From a virus, in the IMG/VR virus record IMGVR_UViG_3300006805_001809, positions 1 through 34,111 of that record: 34,111 nt of DNA. One strand, given 5' to 3'. The position numbers were made by a program, and so were the translations under genes. Of this stretch, positions 15,040 to 23,374 are shown one piece after another. Every line of letters starts with the position of its first letter. Position 1 is the first letter of the stretch. Below the pieces are notes generated by a model. That model was not told the origin of the DNA and ran no database searches. It saw nothing but the letters and a program-made list of their open reading frames with translations.

Positions 15040-17050
15040 GGCTGGCACCGCGCCTCCGCTGAAGACCGGGTAGTATCTGGTAAGCCAACGTGAGTGCTTC
15101 GACAGCCCATGACCCAGTACTCAAGGCGTCACCAATCCTGAGCCTAATACCGGAGTCGTGAACGTAACGACCGTTGATGTCTGCGAACCGTGCTCTCATC
15201 TGCGAGGTTTCTAGCGCGACGTTGATTGTGTCTCCGTTGAATGTGAGAACCTCGTCGCCGTCTGCCGATGCTAGCGCATCCGTGCCTGGCGAGATCGTGA
15301 CGCTGCCAATCGCGTCGGCATTGTTCGGCGCATCTCCCTCCAACCATTCGACGGTGATGTCAACGTCCTGGTTCGTCTTAAAGAGGAGGTCAGCCCAACG
15401 GAATCGCTTTTGGTACGCCGGAACAGGTTGCCCCTGATCGGATACACCGTAGAGTGTCTTAGTGCACCATTGCGCGTCGAACCCGACTCCGTTGAACGTG
15501 TTCGAGTTCCACAGCTCGTAGGCGATGCCGCCCGCCGTCAGCGAGGACGAGCCACCGATCAGCACCGCCGCCTCAGTCGAAGTCTCCAACTGCACGGCGC
15601 TGGAGAATGTCCATTCGCGCTCGTACCAGACCCCCCACCGATAGTTCCAGACGACCGCTGTCGATGGCTCGGTCGCTGAGTCTGCCGCGAACATCCAGAC
15701 CACTTCATTGCGCGTCGTGTCGTGGAGCGCGTGCGTCTTCTGGCGCGACCCGTAGTTCAACGTCGCCGTCAACTCGCTCATCGGGTGCGAGATGATGATG
15801 TCGTTGTCGCCATCGAACAGGCGGATGTCTTTCAGCGGCGTGAAGTACGCCAGTGTGACCGTGGCCGTGGTCTGCGTCTTGCCGGTTTGATCGGTGTAAC
15901 GAGCGCCAGCCGGCAGTCGCACGATGGCGCGGTTGCTGACTGCGCCGGTCTGCGCGTTCGTGCGCGTCCGGTTGAAGTCGGTCGTATTGCCGATGATCTG
16001 TCCCGTGCCTGAGATCGTCCAGATGGAGCGTTCCTCGAAGACGGCGAGCATGCCTTCAAAGTTCCCGACTGCGCCCGTGATGAGATCGCCCTGCGTCTCG
16101 GCGTCCTGAAATTCGATGTAGTTGTCGGCGTAGACGGAATCGGGATCGCCCGCGTCCGAGTATGTGCCGCGCTGCGGGTTCGCGTCCGTGCGGAGCCACC
16201 ACATGCGCTGCTTGTGCGCGGTGCAGAGGTAGGCCGTGGGCGGGGCGTCTCCGTGTTCTTCGAGGGTGCGGTTTTCCAGAATCAACAGGTCTTCGTTGTT
16301 GTCCGTCACCGTCACGACCAGCCGACCGTCGATATAGTTCGAGAAGTAGAAGACATCACCCGTGCCGGTCGTTCGGTATTCTTCATAGCCGACGACCGTC
16401 ACGTCCGAGTCTGCGACCCACGTCACCAGCATCGCATCGCCTTCCAGCGACAACGCGGTTGACGTGAGCGATCTGGCCTTGCGCGTGCCGTCCGACTTGC
16501 GCGGAACAATCTTGACCTTGTAGGAGCCGTACAAGACGCCCGTGCCGCTCGCGGAGGTCGTAGGAGCCGCCTGCTGAGTCGAGCCTGCCGTGACAATCGA
16601 CGTGCCGTTCCACATGCGCGGAGCGACGACACCATTGGCGATGTACAGCTCCGTGCCGAACTGCGCGAACGAGCAGATCGAGTTGATCGACCCTGCGCCG
16701 AAGTCTTGGATGAACGTCCACGACACGCCTTCGTTCGTGGAATACCAGAGTTCGTATTCGTTCGTTGCGTCATCGAACGAACCGATCATCTGACGTACGA
16801 ACGATCCGCCTGACGTGTTGCGGTATGGGAACAGGTTCCGAATGCGCGTGGCCGAGCCGCCGCCCTGCGTCGTGACCGCTGCGCCCTGCGCCTGGTAGCC
16901 GAGAATCCGTCGCACGCGGGCGTACTTATCCATGTAGACATTGATCGACCCGCCTGACGAGAAGATGTCAGGCATGATGATCGAGTGAATGCCCTGCTGC
17001 GACCCCGCGAAGGAGTCGATCAACTGGATACTGAGAGGGACGCTGCTCAT
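15029..17050 (-). CDS. Tail nozzle / packaged-DNA stabilisation protein (P22 gp10-like)
   Basis: A 673-residue protein from the ATG at 17050, which overlaps the upstream stop as ATGA. It is predicted to be almost entirely beta structure, with repeated aromatic/Gly-rich strands such as RQMIGSFDDATNEYELWYS, GTELYIANGVVAPRMWNG, FEGMLAVFEERSIWTISG and EVVWMFAADSATEP. These are typical of beta-propeller nozzle proteins (P22 gp10, T7 gp12) that close the tail channel. Length fits that class. It follows fibre and adaptor-type genes. The C-terminus (LPGLQRRRGASLNP) has a short RRR. The downstream end touches the HNH gene. Confidence 0.65.
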   Translation of the reverse strand: MSSVPLSIQLIDSFAGSQQGIHSIIMPDIFSSGGSINVYMDKYARVRRILGYQAQGAAVTTQGGGSATRIRNLFPYRNTSGGSFVRQMIGSFDDATNEYELWYSTNEGVSWTFIQDFGAGSINSICSFAQFGTELYIANGVVAPRMWNGTSIVTAGSTQQAAPTTSASGTGVLYGSYKVKIVPRKSDGTRKARSLTSTALSLEGDAMLVTWVADSDVTVVGYEEYRTTGTGDVFYFSNYIDGRLVVTVTDNNEDLLILENRTLEEHGDAPPTAYLCTAHKQRMWWLRTDANPQRGTYSDAGDPDSVYADNYIEFQDAETQGDLITGAVGNFEGMLAVFEERSIWTISGTGQIIGNTTDFNRTRTNAQTGAVSNRAIVRLPAGARYTDQTGKTQTTATVTLAYFTPLKDIRLFDGDNDIIISHPMSELTATLNYGSRQKTHALHDTTRNEVVWMFAADSATEPSTAVVWNYRWGVWYEREWTFSSAVQLETSTEAAVLIGGSSSLTAGGIAYELWNSNTFNGVGFDAQWCTKTLYGVSDQGQPVPAYQKRFRWADLLFKTNQDVDITVEWLEGDAPNNADAIGSVTISPGTDALASADGDEVLTFNGDTINVALETSQMRARFADINGRYVHDSGIRLRIGDALSTGSWAVEALTLAYQILPGLQRRRGASLNP

Positions 17051-17358
17051 AGCGTTTTGTAAATCGCGATGATTCGGTTTTTCAACTGCGCCTTCGTCAT
17101 CGTCGGCGCCGGAATGCACTCCCAGAGGGCCAGCGCGACGGCTTGCAGTTTCTTTTCGTTCGTCTCGCGTTGGGCTTGCTCATCGAACAGGACAGTCGTA
17201 GTGGGATCGGCATAGGCGTCGATCACAGGCTGCGCGGCGGCTTGCAGATTCGACGGACTCACGCGCCACGTCGCCTTGTTAGATGGGTCGCCAATCGACA
17301 CGCCGTCAATGGCGACGCCTGCGGCCTTGATCTGCTGATCGAGTCGTTCTGGAATCAT
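17047..17358 (-). CDS. Hypothetical small tail-region protein
   Basis: A 103-residue protein starting MIPERLDQQIKAAGVAIDG. The ATG at 17358 overlaps the fibre gene stop (ATGA); an in-frame ATG three codons earlier is possible. Composition is mixed alpha/beta: AIDGVSIGDPSNKATWRVSP, then a helix NLQAAAQPVIDAYAD, and a charged coiled C-terminus (EQAQRETNEKKLQAVALALWE ... KAQLKNRIIAIYKTL). The DGVSIGD plus KATWRVxP segment is common in phage proteins near tail fibres. No function is assigned. Confidence 0.6.
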   Translation of the reverse strand: MIPERLDQQIKAAGVAIDGVSIGDPSNKATWRVSPSNLQAAAQPVIDAYADPTTTVLFDEQAQRETNEKKLQAVALALWECIPAPTMTKAQLKNRIIAIYKTL

Positions 17359-18491
17359 CGCCACCATGTCCCCATCAATCCACTCTGAATGAAGTTGGCC
17401 GACGCCCCGTACCACGTCGCGGTACCGGATGCCGACGAATACTCATTCCACGAGAAATAACTGTAGCCGACCGCTGGCACCACATTGATCGATGCGGAGA
17501 CTGGAGTGTTGTAGCCCACGTTGATCGACGCCATGCCAGATAGCAGGCCTGTTGACGTGTATGCCGACGTGGTGTTCTGGCCGATCCCGACGCTGGCACC
17601 GACGCCAGCACTGGTGTTGCTGAACACGGCTTTAAGGTCGAGCGCCAATGCCCGCTCTGCGACCCCCTGCACCACTTCTACCTGATTGGTCGTCGAGTTG
17701 TTGGCCTGCCGGATCGTCGCTGTGGTGTACGTCCACGAACCTGACTCGAAGCGCCGAATGACGGACGGCACCGCATTGTAGTAGTTGTACACGTGACGGA
17801 GACGTTCCGTGTCGTTGAGCTGTGATGCGGTGACGGTGCGAACGCTGCCGACATACCGCTTTCCAGTGGAGCCGGTGAGCACCAAGACGCCATTCTGGGT
17901 CGTTAAGGCAGTGGCGCGGTTCGTGTCGTTTGTCCACGCAGTAAGAGTCAACGCTGGCGTTCCGCTGTTGTAGTCAACAAAGGCGTCGTACATCTGGTTC
18001 GCGGCGGCTGGAACCGAGATCGACAGTTGCGCGATCTCCATCAACACCCACGTTGTCGCGTTGTAGAGCGCAATCCGATTCCCAACATACAGCGCGTAAT
18101 ACAGCGTGCCTGCTGCTGTGACATCCGTGACCGTGACCGGGGTGGCTGTCGTGAGCGTGAGACGCCCACACACGGCGCTCAGTGGAGTAACCACACCCCA
18201 CGTCGAATCACCGCGCAATGCTGTTCCGATGTTCGCGGTGCCGCTGCCGAGTCTTGCTGTCGGCACGGTGCCTGACGCGAGGTTTGATGCGTTCGTGTAG
18301 TAGGTGCCCTCCTGACCGTCGAGTAAATCTGCGTCAAGGTTCGCGACTTTCGCCGCACCTGAGACGACGAGAAACGGAGACGACGCCCCGAGGTCGAAGG
18401 TCTTCTGGCCGGTGATGGTTTGGGAGTCTTCAGCCTTGAGCAGCGTCTTACCGCTGAGACTCGCCGTGGTATTGAGAACCGTGACGGACAT
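17355..18491 (-). CDS. Tail fibre / host-recognition protein
   Basis: A 378-residue protein with a strong GGGGGAAG ribosome binding site 7 nt upstream. The N-terminal part contains AKVANLDADLLDGQEGTYY and NLASGTVPTARLGSGTANIG, a repeat typical of phage tail fibres (DADLLDGQ-x-xxYY, NLxxGTVPxARLG). The centre and C-terminus are Thr/Val/Tyr/Asn-rich beta structure, ending GTATWYGASANFIQSGLMG. It probably forms a trimeric fibre or spike that binds the cell surface. It precedes the nozzle gene. No enzymatic motif is visible, so receptor binding rather than depolymerisation is likelier. Confidence 0.75.
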   Translation of the reverse strand: MSVTVLNTTASLSGKTLLKAEDSQTITGQKTFDLGASSPFLVVSGAAKVANLDADLLDGQEGTYYTNASNLASGTVPTARLGSGTANIGTALRGDSTWGVVTPLSAVCGRLTLTTATPVTVTDVTAAGTLYYALYVGNRIALYNATTWVLMEIAQLSISVPAAANQMYDAFVDYNSGTPALTLTAWTNDTNRATALTTQNGVLVLTGSTGKRYVGSVRTVTASQLNDTERLRHVYNYYNAVPSVIRRFESGSWTYTTATIRQANNSTTNQVEVVQGVAERALALDLKAVFSNTSAGVGASVGIGQNTTSAYTSTGLLSGMASINVGYNTPVSASINVVPAVGYSYFSWNEYSSASGTATWYGASANFIQSGLMGTWWR

Positions 18492-18544
18492 GGAGCGACT
18501 TCCCCCTTAAGGAAGACAGGGACAGTGCGAGTCGAACACGGGTC

Positions 18545-19171
18545 TTACAGAACGACGCCTGACTCTAACAGTTGCAGGAGCTTCGACAGTTCATCATCTC
18601 CCGCGAGTTGATCGACCGATTCGTCCTGAATCGGTGCGATACGCCTGCGCGGGCCTTCCGGCGCTTGAACGGGAAACGCCTCATTCGCGGCGGCGACGTA
18701 ATCGTACGGCTCGGACTGCTGCGACGCTCGCGCTCCACTCCCGGACGACTGCACGGGTGTCTGCGCTTGCGATTGATACGTCGTCTGTGGCTGCGTCGTC
18801 AGCCACGGCTCGAATCCATTCTGTCCGCTCCAGTGTAGAGACGAATCAGCGGACGCGGCGGCTGGCGTTGCGCTTCTTCCGATCGACTGCAACTGAGACA
18901 ACGGAGCATAGCTGCCATTCAGCATGTAGGCCGGCGTCTTTGACGCGGTGCCGTTTACGCGAGGGAGCGTGCTGCCCGCTTCGTTGCCTGGCGTCAATCC
19001 GCTCTTGTCGTACGGGCTGGCCCCGGCTTCGTTCGTGTACGGATTCTGAGTGTTGTTCGCGGCGGCGTACGCCGCATTTGCGGCCCAATCTTTCGGGCCT
19101 TGCGCGACACCCATCGCATCGATGGGCACCCAGTCTTCGTTGTACGAAACGCCGTTCCAGACTTTACCCAT
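18545..19171 (-). CDS. Low-complexity protein with GPRRR motif and C-terminal helix
   Basis: A 208-residue protein with GAGG 4 nt before the ATG. It is Asn/Gln/Ser/Ala/Tyr-rich and largely disordered (AANAAYAAANNTQNPYTNE, TTYQSQAQTPVQSSGSG). Near the C-terminus is FPVQAPEGPRRRIAPIQ, identical over nine residues (APEGPRRRI) to the protein at 11720-12502, followed by DDELSKLLQLLESGVVL, a terminal Leu-rich helix like those of other cluster members. It sits between the signal-peptide protein and the tail fibre. Likely virion-associated; function unknown. The 53-nt gap to the fibre gene contains the fibre ribosome binding site and a CCTTAAGG palindrome. Confidence 0.55.
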   Translation of the reverse strand: MGKVWNGVSYNEDWVPIDAMGVAQGPKDWAANAAYAAANNTQNPYTNEAGASPYDKSGLTPGNEAGSTLPRVNGTASKTPAYMLNGSYAPLSQLQSIGRSATPAAASADSSLHWSGQNGFEPWLTTQPQTTYQSQAQTPVQSSGSGARASQQSEPYDYVAAANEAFPVQAPEGPRRRIAPIQDESVDQLAGDDELSKLLQLLESGVVL

Positions 19172-19177
19172 ACAGCC

Positions 19178-20029
19178 TCAATAGGCGAAGCAGATGTACG
19201 AGACGATATCTGACGCCACGAACGCAGTTGCCGCACCCGTGGAGACGGTCTGCCACTGCAACGTCGCTGCTGTGGTCGTGGACGACTGCTGCACCATGTG
19301 TAAATTGGCGCGGTTCGCCGCTGCTGCCGTGATGTTGTTGGAATAGCAATTCCAGCCCGTCGTGGCCGTGGGCATAGCGAGCACGATCGTCGTCGCCGTG
19401 CCGCCCGTGCCGACGTTGACGCGGCCCGTGATGCTTCCGTTCGTCGTGATGCTCGGTGACGTGCCAGCCGAGGTCACAGTAATCGCGGTCGAGGATGCGT
19501 AGATGACGTTCGCCACCCGCATTGAGCCGCCACCACCTACGAGGTTGAAGCTATCGCCCGTGGCGAGCGCCAGCACGTCTGCGGCACCACGCGACAGCGA
19601 CACGTCCGACCATGCCAACGCCAACGTGTCCGCGAGCAAGTGCTGAGTCGCTGAAGTCGTGACCGCCAGCGATCCGCCGACGCACGTCACCGCTGACGGC
19701 GCGGTTCTGACCGCGAATCCGGTCGTCAGTTTCGCTGCACCGCTATAGGACGGCGCGGAGCAATCCGTGTCGAGAGTGCCGATCATCTGGCCGGTCAACG
19801 TGAACGTGCCAGCGCAATTCAGATTGCCAGATGCGTCCGCGCAACACTTTTCCGTGCCGTTGGCGCGAAGGCTGAGAATCTTCTGCCCCGATGCCGTCTG
19901 GTCGATGATGACGAGCGGAGCCGTAGGGCCGCTCTTGACCTGCATCGAGCCGTTGACCTGATCCCATTGCTGCGCGTACGCGGGGCTGACCGCGAGCGCG
20001 AACAGAACCGCGATGAGGATGCGCTTCAC
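19178..20029 (-). CDS. Beta-rich tail-region protein with N-terminal signal peptide
   Basis: A 283-residue protein from the GTG at 20029 with GGGAG 7 nt upstream. The longer open frame would start inside the previous gene. It begins with a textbook signal peptide: KRILIAVLFALAVSPAYA followed by QQWDQV, with the A-Y-A cleavage site at residue 19. The mature part is Thr/Ser/Gly/Ala-rich beta structure. Its C-terminal segment (TGWNCYSNNITAAA ... TAFVASDIVSYICFAY) resembles the tip regions of phage tail or baseplate proteins. Four to six cysteines could form disulphides in the periplasm. It could be an exported receptor-blocking or host-surface protein rather than a virion part. Confidence 0.6.
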   Translation of the reverse strand: MKRILIAVLFALAVSPAYAQQWDQVNGSMQVKSGPTAPLVIIDQTASGQKILSLRANGTEKCCADASGNLNCAGTFTLTGQMIGTLDTDCSAPSYSGAAKLTTGFAVRTAPSAVTCVGGSLAVTTSATQHLLADTLALAWSDVSLSRGAADVLALATGDSFNLVGGGGSMRVANVIYASSTAITVTSAGTSPSITTNGSITGRVNVGTGGTATTIVLAMPTATTGWNCYSNNITAAAANRANLHMVQQSSTTTAATLQWQTVSTGAATAFVASDIVSYICFAY

Positions 20030-20030
20030 G

Positions 20031-20351
20031 TCAGTTCTCCCACATATCGACGGAGACGCCATCGGCTGTTGACACAACGGTCGTGCCGATGCGAGCGCGG
20101 ATGGCCCCGAACGGCCCTGTGCCGCGCCACGAGTCCTGACTGTTCGCCGCCGCCCAGGTGAGCGTGGTCAAGTTCGACCAGGTGCCGGCGTAGTTCGCGT
20201 CTGACGCGCATTCCAGAATGACGCTGCCTGCGGACGTGCCGGTCGGCCACTTAACGAATACGGCGAAGTGAGACGACCCGTTCAGCGGAGTCGCCGCACC
20301 GCTTCCCGTCAGAACGTTCGTGAGCAGGTTGGTGACTTTCAGTGCGCTCAT
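20031..20351 (-). CDS. Small beta-rich structural protein
   Basis: A 106-residue protein whose ATG overlaps the stop of the adaptor-like gene (ATGA). It is beta-rich with Ser/Thr/Gly/Trp: TPLNGSSHFAVFVKWPTGTS, GSVILECASDANYAGTWSNL, GPFGAIRARIGTTVVSTADG. Proteins of this kind in head-tail regions are often annotated as minor structural or decoration proteins, because FAVxVKWP and AIRARI strand patterns make a beta-sandwich. I cannot tell which virion part it belongs to. Confidence 0.55.
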   Translation of the reverse strand: MSALKVTNLLTNVLTGSGAATPLNGSSHFAVFVKWPTGTSAGSVILECASDANYAGTWSNLTTLTWAAANSQDSWRGTGPFGAIRARIGTTVVSTADGVSVDMWEN

Positions 20352-21037
20352 GTCGTGTGTATCCGTGAATATTGACGGCTCTGTGGCCGCTGACGGGTCG
20401 GCTTCCGCAACATGCCGATCACGGGCGCGTACAGTCTGGTCGCGAGCTTTTCAACGGTGTCGCTCGGGTCGTCGATGCCGATCTTGAGGTATTCGACGGC
20501 GACTGCGGCCATCGGAGTCGCGACTTGATCGGGATACTCAAACGTCTGCGTCCGCGTGGTGAGATCGGTCTTCGCGACCAGCCCGTAGGCTCGCAGCGTG
20601 TAGACCTGATCGGGGATCGGACTCCAGAACAGGTATTGCCGGTTCGTGTACGCCTGTGTCGGCGCTCCGAATCCTTGCGGCGTGTATCCGATGATGCCCG
20701 ACAGCCACGGCACTGGCGCGGCGTACGACTGACCGCCCACGTCCTGAATGATGCGGACTTCCCACGCCGGCACGTTCGGCGTAACTTGGGTATTCATCAT
20801 CCACAGCGTGTCGAGACGCAACAGCGATGTGGGCCACGTCGTGTATTCCTGATTGGCCGTGGTCGTAATCGTGGAGATGGTTCCGAGCGTATCCGGCTGA
20901 TTCGCGAGGATCGCTTCAAAGGCATCCTGCGCCATATCAAGGGCCGTGATGCAACGTGTCTCGTCCGCGCCCCCGACTGCCGTGTCGAGTTCGTTGTCGA
21001 ACACCTGCATCTTGCCCATGATGGTGGCGACGGTCAC
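20348..21037 (-). CDS. Head-tail adaptor-like protein
   Basis: A 229-residue protein with a GTG overlapping the upstream stop (GTGA). N-terminal helices (TRCITALDMAQDAFEAIL) are followed by a long beta-rich centre (EYTTWPTSLLRLDTLWMM, QYLFWSPIPDQVYTLRAYGL) and C-terminal helices (MAAVAVEYLKIGIDDPSDTV). The FWSPIPDxxYTLRxYG pattern occurs in adaptor and tail-tube-A-type proteins of short-tailed phages, which bind the portal ring and extend the channel. Position between head and tail genes fits. The exact family (P22 gp4-like or T7 gp11-like) is not clear by eye. Confidence 0.55.
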   Translation of the reverse strand: MTVATIMGKMQVFDNELDTAVGGADETRCITALDMAQDAFEAILANQPDTLGTISTITTTANQEYTTWPTSLLRLDTLWMMNTQVTPNVPAWEVRIIQDVGGQSYAAPVPWLSGIIGYTPQGFGAPTQAYTNRQYLFWSPIPDQVYTLRAYGLVAKTDLTTRTQTFEYPDQVATPMAAVAVEYLKIGIDDPSDTVEKLATRLYAPVIGMLRKPTRQRPQSRQYSRIHTT

Positions 21038-21687
21038 GACGCTCTCGCCTCACGTTCGCGGCGTTGACCAGCGGTGACTTCGCCTGGCTGCATCCGTTGC
21101 TTGCGCTCGGCCAGCCAGTTCGCCTGCCCACGCGACGGGATGACGGTGCCGTCGTGATGCAGCGAGAACTTATTTCCGCTGCCGATGTTTTTCACCTGCG
21201 TGAACTGCCGGTAGTCTTCCACGCGATCGTGGTTGCCCTGGCGATGCACTTTCTCTTTCTTCGCCTTGTCCCGGTTCATTTCTTCGACGCAATGCTCGAA
21301 GTAGCGACGACCGCCGCCGAACGCTTCGGCGCTCACAGAGTAGAGGTAGGAGAACACGCGGCCATCCAGCGGCAGCGGTTCGCCCTTGCTGTCGCGCCAG
21401 TCGCGCAACAGTAACCATCCCGGCGATAGGTAGTGCAGCACAGACGGCTTTCGGTACCAGACGAGGTACGCACGCGGATAGACCAGCGGAGCGCCTTCAG
21501 GTGGACGCACCACGCGCACGCGGTCGTAGTGATCGACCATGCGAAGATCGCGCATGAATTCGTCCGGCGCGGCTTCCACGCCATCGCGATCCGGGTGCCA
21601 ATAGAAGTCCATCGCCTGATCCGGCAGCTCGCCGGATGGCGTGACAACGGGGGTGCGAAACGGTTGACCGTTCGGGCCGAGTTTCAT
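21034..21687 (-). CDS. Hypothetical head-tail region protein
   Basis: A 217-residue protein starting MKLGPNGQPFRTPVV. The centre has many aromatics (AYLVWYRKPSVLHYLSPGW, FSYLYSVSAEAFGG) and the C-terminal third is strongly basic (MNRDKAKKEKVHRQGNHDR, AERKQRMQPGEVTAGQRRER). The latter could contact nucleic acid or be disordered. It is coupled by a 4-nt overlap to the adaptor-like gene. I do not recognise the family, although the combination suggests a structural or assembly role. Confidence 0.55.
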   Translation of the reverse strand: MKLGPNGQPFRTPVVTPSGELPDQAMDFYWHPDRDGVEAAPDEFMRDLRMVDHYDRVRVVRPPEGAPLVYPRAYLVWYRKPSVLHYLSPGWLLLRDWRDSKGEPLPLDGRVFSYLYSVSAEAFGGGRRYFEHCVEEMNRDKAKKEKVHRQGNHDRVEDYRQFTQVKNIGSGNKFSLHHDGTVIPSRGQANWLAERKQRMQPGEVTAGQRREREARAS

Positions 21688-21691
21688 GGGC

Positions 21692-22360
21692 CTATTCGAC
21701 GGGCACGTTCAGGATGGCGCGGTGACGCGACTGCTCTTTCGTCGCTTTCAGGCAGTGATCGCGAACGAGCTTCTTCGCCTTGTTACGAGCGCGAGTGCCC
21801 TTGTCCACGTCGAACGACGCGACGACCTTCGCGCAGATCGTACAGGTGTAGGTGCCATCGCCGTTGTAGGCGATCTTGTCGTCCGTGGTGTTCGTGACGG
21901 TCTTCTGACCCCACATCGACGTGCGCTTTTTCGTGTCGATCAGCTTCACGCCGAAGGGACGGCGCTCGCCGCCTGGCAGCAGCTCCGTCCGCACCATCTC
22001 CGAGTTGTCGGAGCCTACGCCGCCGCGACTGACCGCGCCCTGCGAGTCCCACGTCATGCTGGATGGATGGCGCGGTTCGCCGTACGACTGACCTTCGATG
22101 CACTTCTCTTGGAACGCGATGAAGCGGTCGATGGAATCCTTGATCGGCTCGTAGCCGGCCCACGCAACGCCGCGCACGCGGCTGAGTTCGTCGAGTTCCG
22201 AGAATCGACCGAGCGCGTCCCTGATCGCCACCGGGTTGACACCGGGCGGCACCTTGCCGTGCAGCGCGACGTTCGGACTCTCGCCCAAGTGCTCGCGCAT
22301 GAACTGCAATTCTTCGATCGAGTATTTCGCGGGTTCAAAGATTTCAACAGCGACAGCCAT
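21692..22360 (-). CDS. Hypothetical protein with C-terminal zinc-finger-like segment
   Basis: A 222-residue protein starting MAVAVEIFEPAKYSIEELQF. The middle is polar (QSYGEPRHPSSMTWDSQG). The C-terminal ~60 residues have TYTCTICAKVVASFDVDKG followed by a basic helix RARNKAKKLVRDHCLKATKEQSRHR, giving C-x2-C ... H-C ... H spacing like a C2H2/C2HC finger on a long basic helix. It is the first gene after the long hairpin at 22393-22439, so it may start a less expressed part of the transcript. Head-tail joining or DNA-binding roles are possible; neither is shown. Confidence 0.55.
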   Translation of the reverse strand: MAVAVEIFEPAKYSIEELQFMREHLGESPNVALHGKVPPGVNPVAIRDALGRFSELDELSRVRGVAWAGYEPIKDSIDRFIAFQEKCIEGQSYGEPRHPSSMTWDSQGAVSRGGVGSDNSEMVRTELLPGGERRPFGVKLIDTKKRTSMWGQKTVTNTTDDKIAYNGDGTYTCTICAKVVASFDVDKGTRARNKAKKLVRDHCLKATKEQSRHRAILNVPVE

Positions 22361-22392
22361 GTGATTGTTCTCGTTTCACGATACGGGTTGAA

Positions 22393-22439
22393 ATACGAAA
22401 CGCGGGGCGTGGCCGTTGTAGCCAGCCCCGCGTTCGTAT
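22393..22439 (-). terminator. Long stable hairpin after capsid genes (terminator or RNase III site)
   Basis: In the 93-nt gap between 22361 and 22453 the arms ATACGAAACGCGGGGC (22393-22408) and GCCCCGCGTTCGTAT (22425-22439) pair over 15 bp with one bulged base. An inner TGGC/GCCA pair extends the stem. On the minus strand it lies just after the stop of the beta-helix protein. No long T-run follows, so partial termination or mRNA processing is as likely as full termination. Confidence 0.65.
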
Positions 22440-22453
22440 CAGACAGTCGATCC

Positions 22454-23374
22454 TTAGACGACGGGATCGAGGATGCCGTTCTTGTCCACCAAGAGGGTGG
22501 CGAACGTCTGGATGTGGCGCACGCCAGGCAGGTCGTTGATGGTCGTGACCACTGCCACGTCCGCGCCGTAGTTGTTGTAGCAGGACATGCCGGTCGTGGT
22601 GTTCAACGCCAGCGTCACGCTCAACAGGTTCGCGGAGAACCCGGTCATCTTGACCGTGTTGTTCTCGACGAGAATGTTCGTGCAGGTCACGAAGCGGAAC
22701 ACACAGCTCGTCGCGCCATCCTGCAACGCGAGGAACATCTTGTTGCCGCTCAAGCGGAACCGCGTGTTGCTCGTCGCGGCGATCCACTGCTGCGCGGAGC
22801 CGGCGGCGGTCGCCTGATAGTGCGTGCAGTTCTGGACGGCGCAATCGGTGCCCGTGGTGAACGCGGCGAACTGAATCGCCTGCACCGACGTGGTTTCAAA
22901 GAAGTCCACGCGGTCGAGCACCACGTTCGAGCCGGTGATGTTGAACATCGACACCACTTCGTCGATCGACACCGTGCAGCGCACGTTCGACAGGGTGTTG
23001 TTGCTGCCGCTGATCGCCATCGTCGCGGCAGTGCCGGACCAGGTGAAGGTCGGACGGTTGGAGCCGTTGCCCAATCCGATGACGGTGATGCCGCTCTGCG
23101 ACCAGGTGATGCCGCCCGCCGCAGAGATCGTCTCGGCGTGACCAGGGGCGATGAAGATGCGGTCGCCGGCCAGCGCAATGGCGAGTGCCGCCGCGAGGGT
23201 CGTCTTCGCGCTCTGCGGAGTCGCACCGTCACCGCCTGACGCCGCCGCGCTGTTGACGTACCAGTCGTTGCCGAACTGAACCGCCTTCAGAATGCCCGCT
23301 TCGAGGGCCGGAATCTGGCTCTGATCCAGATAGGGCGCTCGGTTCCGGTGCCCATATGCGAGTAGGTTAGCCAT
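22454..23374 (-). CDS. Right-handed beta-helix structural protein
   Basis: A 306-residue protein with a strong GGGAGA ribosome binding site. After a short helical N-terminus (RAPYLDQSQIPALEAGILK) the sequence shows the rung pattern of parallel beta-helices: repeating short strands with Asn/Val/Thr and Cys, such as GSNNTLSNVRCTVSIDEV, GSNVVLDRVDFFETTS, TDCAVQNCTHYQAT, RFRLSGNKMFLALQDG, CTNILVENNTVKMTG. Such folds occur in tailspikes and some capsid-associated fibres. Its place two genes behind the capsid protein suggests a head fibre or decoration protein rather than a tailspike. No catalytic residues were recognised. Confidence 0.65.
   Translation of the reverse strand: MANLLAYGHRNRAPYLDQSQIPALEAGILKAVQFGNDWYVNSAAASGGDGATPQSAKTTLAAALAIALAGDRIFIAPGHAETISAAGGITWSQSGITVIGLGNGSNRPTFTWSGTAATMAISGSNNTLSNVRCTVSIDEVVSMFNITGSNVVLDRVDFFETTSVQAIQFAAFTTGTDCAVQNCTHYQATAAGSAQQWIAATSNTRFRLSGNKMFLALQDGATSCVFRFVTCTNILVENNTVKMTGFSANLLSVTLALNTTTGMSCYNNYGADVAVVTTINDLPGVRHIQTFATLLVDKNGILDPVV

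Noticed and set aside
18505-18535. Second TTCGACT-containing T-arm-like sequence on the minus strand
   Set aside because: The flanking stem pairs over only three positions and no acceptor partner was found; probably chance.
21686-23239. Long plus-strand open frame of 517 codons
   Set aside because: It lies opposite three well-supported minus-strand genes and across the hairpin gap. Its Arg/Val/His-rich composition is the usual shadow in GC-rich coding DNA. No domain or ribosome binding site is seen.
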